Source: Luteibacter jiangsuensis
GTDB taxonomy: Bacteria > Pseudomonadota > Gammaproteobacteria > Xanthomonadales > Rhodanobacteraceae
DNA: 64,000 bases
Reading direction: 5' to 3'
NCBI RefSeq assembly: GCF_011742555.1
Contig: NZ_JAAQQR010000012.1
Span: 1-64,000 of the forward strand
Made by a program: the position numbers and the translations under genes
In this document: one piece after another, positions 59,140-64,000 of the stretch
Layout: each line of letters opens with the position of its first letter
How positions within the stretch are numbered: the first letter of the stretch is position 1
The notes under the pieces: generated by a model
Told to the model about the DNA's origin: nothing
The model's database searches: none
Seen by the model: only the letters and a program-made list of their open reading frames with translations

Positions 59140-59840
59140 ACCCCGAAGCGGGGACGCTCGCGGAACGGCTGGCCGCCGTTCGGGCCTCCATCGCCGACGC
59201 CTGCCGGCGTGCCGGTCGCGATCCCGCCGACGTGGCGCTGCTTCCGGTCAGCAAGACGTTCGGTGCCGACGTCGTGCGCGAGGCACTTGGCCTGGGCCTG
59301 CATCGCTTTGGCGAGAACAAGGCCCAGGAAGTGCAGGCGAAGGCCGCGGCCCTCGCCGGCGAGCCCGTGGAATGGGTGCTGATCGGCCATCTGCAGACCA
59401 ACAAGGCCAAGATGGTGGCCGCCCACGCCAGCGAGGTGCAGTCGCTCGACCGCCCGGAACTGGCGGTCGCCCTGGACAAGGCGCTGCAGGCCCGGGGGCG
59501 CGCGATCGACGTGCTGGTGCAGGTGAAGACCTCGCCGGAGGAAACAAAGTCCGGCATCGCCCCGGACCGCCTGCTGCCGTTCCTCGATGAACTCAAGGCC
59601 TTTTCCTCCCTGCGGCCGCGCGGCCTGATGACGCTTGCCGAGGCAAGCGACGACGAGGAACGGGTGAGAGCCTGTTTCCGGATGCTGTATCGCCTGCGAG
59701 ACAGGGCCCGCGACGCGGGCCATGCCGTGGATCGCCTGTCGATGGGCATGAGCGGGGACTACGCGCTGGCGATCGCGGAGGGAAGCACCGAGGTGCGTAT
59801 CGGCTCCGCCATTTTCGGGGCACGAACCTACAAGGCCTGA
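59136..59840 (+). CDS. yggS: PLP homeostasis protein (YggS/PLPBP family)
   Basis: A 234-residue fold-type III PLP-binding protein. The cofactor lysine is Lys40 in ALLPVSKTF. Other marks are HRFGENKAQEVQAK, EWVLIGHLQTNK, LVQVKTSPEETKSGI, PRGLMTLAEA and the C-terminal SMGMSGDYALAIAEGSTEVRIGSAIFG. It has no catalytic activity of its own and buffers free PLP; loss disturbs amino-acid metabolism in E. coli. It is translated from an ATGA overlap with the M20 peptidase. The more common neighbour, pilT, is not present here. Confidence 0.92.
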
Positions 59841-59908
59841 GCCGATTCTCGGCGTTAGAGGTCGCGTACCCGCCGTTTTCCTCGTCACGTATGTGAAGGC
59901 AAGTGCCT

Positions 59909-59924
59909 AAACCTGTTCAGGTTT
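59909..59924. promoter_or_regulatory. perfect palindrome upstream of the NlpC/P60 gene
   Basis: AAACCTG-TT-CAGGTTT has seven-base arms that are exact reverse complements, with a two-base centre. It lies 69 bases after the yggS stop and about 170 bases before the NlpC/P60 start, in a gap of 255 bases. A trailing TTTT makes a weak intrinsic terminator for the upstream operon one option; a regulator site is the other. Confidence 0.4.
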
Positions 59925-60095
59925 TCGCCGTTCCCGCCGTAATTTCATACGAGTGGTCTGAATCTTTCCTAGGAATGGCATTTTTTAACTTTATGCCAAC
60001 AACAAGGCGTAGGGGGTTTGGTAACTTCACCGCTCGTTCACGGTCGTCTCACCTTCACGGCGGCTTAACTCCACGATGAATAGGCCTTTTCGCTC

Positions 60096-60803
60096 ATGCA
60101 TTTAAAGCGACTGACCGCTCTCGCGTTAGCCACCTGCTGTATCGCTTCCGTAACACCCGCCATCGCCGATACCGTCTCCGCTCCACAGGCCCTTGACCAG
60201 TCGGCAACGCTGCTCCTCACCGATCTGCCCGTGTTCGCGCCCGCTACGGCGCTGGCTCAGTCCGCCATTCCGGACCTCGCCTCCCTCTCCTCTCCCAAGG
60301 TCGACGAATCCGCCACGGCAGGGGACAACGTCGCCCTGTCCGATGATGGCGACGACGACGGTGACAGCCTCGTTGCCGCGGCTACGGCTCGCCTCGCAGG
60401 CCACGTCGACGGCCACGCCCGCGAGGCGCTCCTCGCCTTCGCCATGAAGCTCCGCGACATCCGTTATCACCGCGGCGGCCGCAAGCCCTCCACCGGTTTC
60501 GACTGCAGCGGCTTCGTTCGCTACGTGTTCCTGCACAGCATCGGCCTCGACCTCCCGACCAATTCGGCCAGTCAGTTCCTTGCCGGCCTGAAGGTCAAGC
60601 GCAGCGAAATGAAGACGGGCGACCTCGTTTTCTTCCGCACCCGTGGCAAGGCCATTTCCCACGTGGGCATCTATATCGACAACGGCCAGTTCATCCATTC
60701 GCCGTCGGCCGGCAAGACCGTCCGCGTCGACAGCCTCAACGAAGCTTACTGGTCCAAGCACTTCGCCGGCGCCAAGCGCCCCGAAGGCATCGCCAAGATC
60801 TGA
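60096..60803 (+). CDS. NlpC/P60-family cell-wall hydrolase
   Basis: A 235-residue exported protein. The signal peptide ends near PAIADTV. A low-complexity region (about 60-100, Asp/Ser/Ala rich) leads to the NlpC/P60 domain. The catalytic set is Cys137 (TGFDCSGFV), His189 (ISHVGIYID) and a third polar residue, most likely His201 (FIHSPS). The LPTNSASQF and KTGDLVFF blocks complete the fold. It should cleave peptidoglycan stem peptides (gamma-D-Glu-diaminopimelate bond), by family knowledge. There is no SH3 or LysM domain. The 255-base upstream gap carries a palindrome. Confidence 0.9.
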   Translation: MHLKRLTALALATCCIASVTPAIADTVSAPQALDQSATLLLTDLPVFAPATALAQSAIPDLASLSSPKVDESATAGDNVALSDDGDDDGDSLVAAATARLAGHVDGHAREALLAFAMKLRDIRYHRGGRKPSTGFDCSGFVRYVFLHSIGLDLPTNSASQFLAGLKVKRSEMKTGDLVFFRTRGKAISHVGIYIDNGQFIHSPSAGKTVRVDSLNEAYWSKHFAGAKRPEGIAKI

Positions 60804-60829
60804 CGGAACCCTTCAACGTATATTTCCGA

Positions 60830-60860
60830 AACGGCGTGCTACGGCATGCCGTTTTTTTTT
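60830..60860 (+). terminator. intrinsic terminator after the NlpC/P60 gene
   Basis: AACGGCGTGC pairs with GCATGCCGTT (ten base pairs, one G-T), loop TACG, followed by a run of T residues to 60860. It also protects against read-through between this gene and the convergent halovibrin-like gene ending at 60913. Confidence 0.9.
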
Positions 60861-60912
60861 GTTGCTTTCCCAGCCTCGGCGTCGCCATCGCGCATGTCTC
60901 CATGCGAAAGAC

Positions 60913-62388
60913 TCATTGCGGTCTGTCGGCGGAGACTACCGGCGAAACAAGGAACTGTCCGTCACGCTTCACCCAGTAATAGATCCGATCCGGTGCGCCG
61001 AGCCACGAAGGCGGAATACCTGCATTGAACGCAGCCGTTTTTTTCGGATACGGCGTGTCGTGGGTGCCGGTGCCTTCATAGGCCACCCATATCTGGTCGC
61101 TGCTCAGCATGCCGGGATAACCGATCCTGGCGTAGCTGCGGTCGGCGGCGAGTTCGGGCGGGGGCAAGTCTCCTGCGGCAGCTTCGACGTCGAGAGGCAG
61201 GGCCGGTGAAGTGTGGTTACCGGGTGGGAGCGTGTCGTCGATGACCACGAACGACACATGGACGGGCTGCCCCAACGCGGCGAGGACGTTGCCACGAGGG
61301 ACATGGAACGCCGTGGGGCTATCCGCGACGAGCGGCTGGGCCGGGGTTTCGTAGAGGGACTGCTCGCTCTTCCAGCGGATGCGAGCCGCCACAGGGGGGA
61401 GGGGCACCGCCTGGTCTTCGGGCAGGTAATCGAACCGGGCATCCTCCGCTTCGGTTGTCGGCATCGTCATGCGGATGATCGGCACCCAGCGACCGGCACT
61501 CTGGTAGAAATCGCGCTGGTCCACCTTCGCGTTGGCTGGTCCGTTCGCCGTGCCGGCCTGATAGAAAAATGCCTCGATCGGTATGGTGGTATGGATGTCT
61601 TGCGGCCAGGTGCGAACCAGTAGTTCGTCGGTGTAGCTGCCGGGCTTGTTCGTCTGGAACCTCTCAGGAAGCAGTGCCATCGCCGCGCCCATCTGTCGGA
61701 AAGTCGTAGCGGAATGGGAGGTTCCAATGCGCACGTCGAAGCTGCAGATGTAGCCTCCGCTTCGATAGCGTGCGACCCATGCTTCGCCGGTGGTGATGCC
61801 CTGTTCGGCGCAAGGACGCGTATAGGTGGGATGGGACGCTGGATGGGGACCGCATCCAAGATCGCTGCGGGCATCGGTAGTCGCATCGAGCGGATAGACG
61901 CATACGATTTCCATCGGGTGGTAGCCGTGCTGCTCGGCATCGGCAGAGGGAAGAAAGATGAAACCGCTGGAATACCTGGGCGTATAGATGGTGCGAAACT
62001 TGGCGTCCTGCCGCAGCCACGAAAACGATACGGTGCCCTTGCTGCTCGACGGGTTCGGATTCCACGTGTGGTAGGGCCCCGGTACCGTCGCCCTGAAAAG
62101 AACGCCGGAACAGAGAAACGCGGGACGATCCTCCGCGCCGCAGTCATCCCGTGTGTCGGCATAGCGTTCCGTGAGGTGTCGGGCCACCGCAAGGCCGTCC
62201 ACTCGATCGGACAGCGGCGGTACAACCACCTCGACGTCGGGACGGGCGAGGATGTCCCGGAGATACAGCGTGCCCGAGGACGCCACCGGCACCGAGGGCG
62301 CCTGATCGATAGAGCCCGCATTCGCGCTCAGGTCGACGACGAACAAGGTAGCGGCAAGGAATAACGGCTTGAGTGCACGTGACTTCAT
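60913..62388 (-). CDS. halovibrin-like secreted protein with split repeat domain (copy A)
   Basis: A 491-residue protein with a signal peptide ending at SANAGS. Residues about 65-315 match the halovibrin (HvnA/HvnC) type of secreted protein from Vibrio and Pseudomonas, described as NAD-acting enzymes: HLTERYADT, DDCGAEDRPAFLCSGVLFRAT, TVSFSWLRQDAKF, GITTGEAWVARYRSGGYICSFDV and IPIEAFFY. Residues 26-65 (SIDQAPSVPVASSGTL...) are instead similar to a piece found after the halovibrin domain in the neighbouring copy. Residues 334-405 are the other half of that repeat domain. Residues 408-485 are a block almost the same in both copies. NAD hydrolysis is inferred only from the family. The final tag is at 60913. 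Confidence 0.65.
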   Translation of the reverse strand: MKSRALKPLFLAATLFVVDLSANAGSIDQAPSVPVASSGTLYLRDILARPDVEVVVPPLSDRVDGLAVARHLTERYADTRDDCGAEDRPAFLCSGVLFRATVPGPYHTWNPNPSSSKGTVSFSWLRQDAKFRTIYTPRYSSGFIFLPSADAEQHGYHPMEIVCVYPLDATTDARSDLGCGPHPASHPTYTRPCAEQGITTGEAWVARYRSGGYICSFDVRIGTSHSATTFRQMGAAMALLPERFQTNKPGSYTDELLVRTWPQDIHTTIPIEAFFYQAGTANGPANAKVDQRDFYQSAGRWVPIIRMTMPTTEAEDARFDYLPEDQAVPLPPVAARIRWKSEQSLYETPAQPLVADSPTAFHVPRGNVLAALGQPVHVSFVVIDDTLPPGNHTSPALPLDVEAAAGDLPPPELAADRSYARIGYPGMLSSDQIWVAYEGTGTHDTPYPKKTAAFNAGIPPSWLGAPDRIYYWVKRDGQFLVSPVVSADRPQ

Positions 62389-62427
62389 GTCGTTTCGCTC
62401 CGTGTTTGCCCGCGTTCTGCTTGCCCG

Positions 62428-64000
62428 TCATTTCCCAAAGGCCATGTGATTGACCGGGAAGCGCAAGGCACGCGTTTCGTCGGCGAGTTTCTCGAAGCCG
62501 ACCTTCAGCTCGACCGTGAGTGGCGATCGGTCTGCCAGGGCATCGAGCTGAGCGAGCGGCACGGGCCGGATCAGGCCATTGGTGAGGTCGGCGGCGACGG
62601 TGGCTTCATTGCTGGCCAGGCCGATGACCGCTTCGCTGCCGTCGGGCTTGCGGCCGTGCACGCGAAGCCAGACGCGTTGGCCGAGGGCCATGCCGGGCCA
62701 CGGCGCGACGCGAACCTGCGCTGTGCCGGTAAAGGCGGAGCGTGAGAGCAACCCGTCGACAGGAAGGGCGGCGCCGTCGGCCTGCGCGTCGACAACCTGC
62801 GGTAGCGGCTTGGTCACGATCGGCCCGGGTGCGTTGCGCAAGGTCAGCCGGGTCACCGGGAAGGCACGGGCCTGGGCGAGATCGCTGCCGGCGAGCGCGC
62901 GCAGGAAGACGGCACTGCCGTCGGGCAGGCGACGCAGCCAGTCGCGGGACACGGTGGCGTGTAGGCCTTGCTCGACCATCGCATCGTCGACGATGGCGCC
63001 GTCGATCAGGCGTGCACGTTGCTCGGTGCCGTCGGGGAAGTAAGCCAAGGCATCCAGCCATACCGACTGCCCCGTGGCGATGCCGTCCCAGGGCGCCACG
63101 GTGACCGCCGGATCGCTGGTGAGCGCGGCAAAGTCGAGCCAGCCGTTCGCGGCGTCGCGCACGATCGGCCAGGGTGCATGGGTAGGCGACAGCACGGGCG
63201 AGACGAGGAGCTGGGTGCCGCGTTTGACCCAGTAGTAAACCTGGTCGGGTGCACCCAGCCAGGAGGGAAGAAGCCCGGCGTTGAAGGCGGCGGTCTTCCT
63301 GGGGTACGGCGTGTCGTTGACACTCCTGCCTTCGTAGCTCACCCAGATCTGGTCGGTACTGAGCATGCCGGGATAGTCGATCCTGGCGTAGCTGCGGTCG
63401 GCGGCGAGTTCGGCCGGCGGCAAGGTGCCATCGGCGGCACCGACCGCGATGGTGAGTACGCGCGAGGTGCGCTCCTCCGCCAGGGTCTTGTCGGTCGCGA
63501 CGAAGGACACGTCGACGGATTGGCCAAGGGTGGCGAGCACGCTGCCGCGGGGAATCGAGAATACGGTCGGCGTATCGGCGGCGAGGGGTCTTGCCGGGGT
63601 TTCGTAGTAAGCCCGCGTTCCCACCCAGCGCACGCGACCGGTCGATCCGGCGGGAAGGCCGGACTGAGCGGGCACGCTTACCTCGATGTCCTTGCGGGTA
63701 AGGATGTCCTGCGCACTCAGTGTCCCCGTCGGTGCCTGCACCACAGAAGGCGATTGATCGAGACTCGCCGGAAGGGTGGGCAAGGCGATGGCCTGGTCGG
63801 CGGGGGTGTAGGCAAAGGACGATTTGCCGCCGAGGGTGGTGGGCAGAGTGATCTTGATAACGGGTACGGCGACGCCGCTCGTATTGAGTAGATCGCGCTG
63901 GTTGCGCTGCGCGCCGGCGAGACCCGACTGGCCGGAGATCACGACATAGAAAAAGGCCTCGATGGGAAGGCTCGCGCCGACGTTCTGCGGCCATGTCGCC
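62428..64000 (-). CDS. halovibrin-like secreted protein (copy B), N-terminus beyond window
   Basis: Runs off the right edge: codons read continuously from 63999, giving ATWPQNVGASLPIEAFFYVV, which lines up with residues 259-276 of copy A. An ATG or GTG inside (63942) is therefore not the true start. After the halovibrin end comes a complete repeat domain (SLDQSPSVVQAPTGTLSAQD through RVLTIAV), the LPPAELAADRSYARIDYPGM block shared with copy A, and about 230 more residues that copy A lacks. These include two further repeats with motifs VTVAPWDGIATGQSVWLDAL and VRVAPWPGMALGQRVWLRVHG, then VELKVGFEKLADET. The gap to copy A is 39 bases, so the genes form one unit. Confidence 0.65.
   Translation of the reverse strand, partial: ATWPQNVGASLPIEAFFYVVISGQSGLAGAQRNQRDLLNTSGVAVPVIKITLPTTLGGKSSFAYTPADQAIALPTLPASLDQSPSVVQAPTGTLSAQDILTRKDIEVSVPAQSGLPAGSTGRVRWVGTRAYYETPARPLAADTPTVFSIPRGSVLATLGQSVDVSFVATDKTLAEERTSRVLTIAVGAADGTLPPAELAADRSYARIDYPGMLSTDQIWVSYEGRSVNDTPYPRKTAAFNAGLLPSWLGAPDQVYYWVKRGTQLLVSPVLSPTHAPWPIVRDAANGWLDFAALTSDPAVTVAPWDGIATGQSVWLDALAYFPDGTEQRARLIDGAIVDDAMVEQGLHATVSRDWLRRLPDGSAVFLRALAGSDLAQARAFPVTRLTLRNAPGPIVTKPLPQVVDAQADGAALPVDGLLSRSAFTGTAQVRVAPWPGMALGQRVWLRVHGRKPDGSEAVIGLASNEATVAADLTNGLIRPVPLAQLDALADRSPLTVELKVGFEKLADETRALRFPVNHMAFGK

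Noticed and set aside
59841-60095. c-di-AMP (ydaO-type) riboswitch before the NlpC/P60 gene
   Set aside because: Such switches precede wall hydrolases in Gram-positives, but the conserved core could not be found here, and the group is rare in proteobacteria.

Overview
The window is high-GC gammaproteobacterial DNA. It matches the order Xanthomonadales, most plausibly the Luteibacter/Dyella side of the Rhodanobacteraceae. The grounds are gene order (an RpfE-like gene overlapping recJ, divergent rne and rluC, the egtB-egtD pair), the GTRGGAGCC-type palindromic repeats, and the codon usage. Strain assignment is inference; no rRNA or tRNA gene was seen.

Layout. 1-866: truncated IS3-family transposase end and an AT-richer orphan membrane protein. 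978-3357: small secreted proteins and a Tat-type alpha/beta hydrolase. 3521-9884: galactoside-use cluster with a FadR-type regulator, an operator-like inverted repeat, aldose 1-epimerase, and exported GH36 and GH27 alpha-galactosidases. 9988-11697: small proteins and a GacA/UvrY-like response regulator. 11754-18816: rne, rluC, a CPBP-like membrane protein, phhB and nfuA. 18918-23343: two c-type cytochromes, a TraB-like protein, and the agmatine-to-putrescine genes aguB and aguA. 23518-28066: a yheS, rpfE-like and recJ run. 28142-33019: a secreted protein, a large putative ADP-ribosylating toxin and a DHA2 exporter. 33027-37687: tesB, ampD, a small hydrolase, rlmKL and a Gly/His/Tyr-rich exported protein. 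37739-38322: long gene-poor stretch. 38323-41508: MocR-type regulator, divergent PNPOx-like protein and two exported proteins. 41690-47493: egtB-egtD and mfd. 47563-59840: CDF transporter, Slp lipoprotein, rlmJ, NAD(P)-binding protein with divergent LysR, M1 peptidase, GNAT, SET, ComEA, M20 peptidase and PLP homeostasis protein. 60096-64000: NlpC/P60 hydrolase and two tandem halovibrin-like secreted proteins, the second cut by the window edge.

Most of the window is ordinary chromosome: RNA processing and modification, transcription-coupled repair, Fe-S assembly, polyamine and ergothioneine synthesis. The unusual material is in four places: the halovibrin-like pair, where half of a C-terminal repeat domain appears to have moved to the N-terminus of one copy; a secreted protein with Arg and Glu signatures of cholera/pertussis-type ADP-ribosyltransferases; a MocR regulator with Arg in place of its PLP lysine; and a family of palindromic repeats, one member of which is translated inside the rpfE-like gene and another of which supplies a stop codon.
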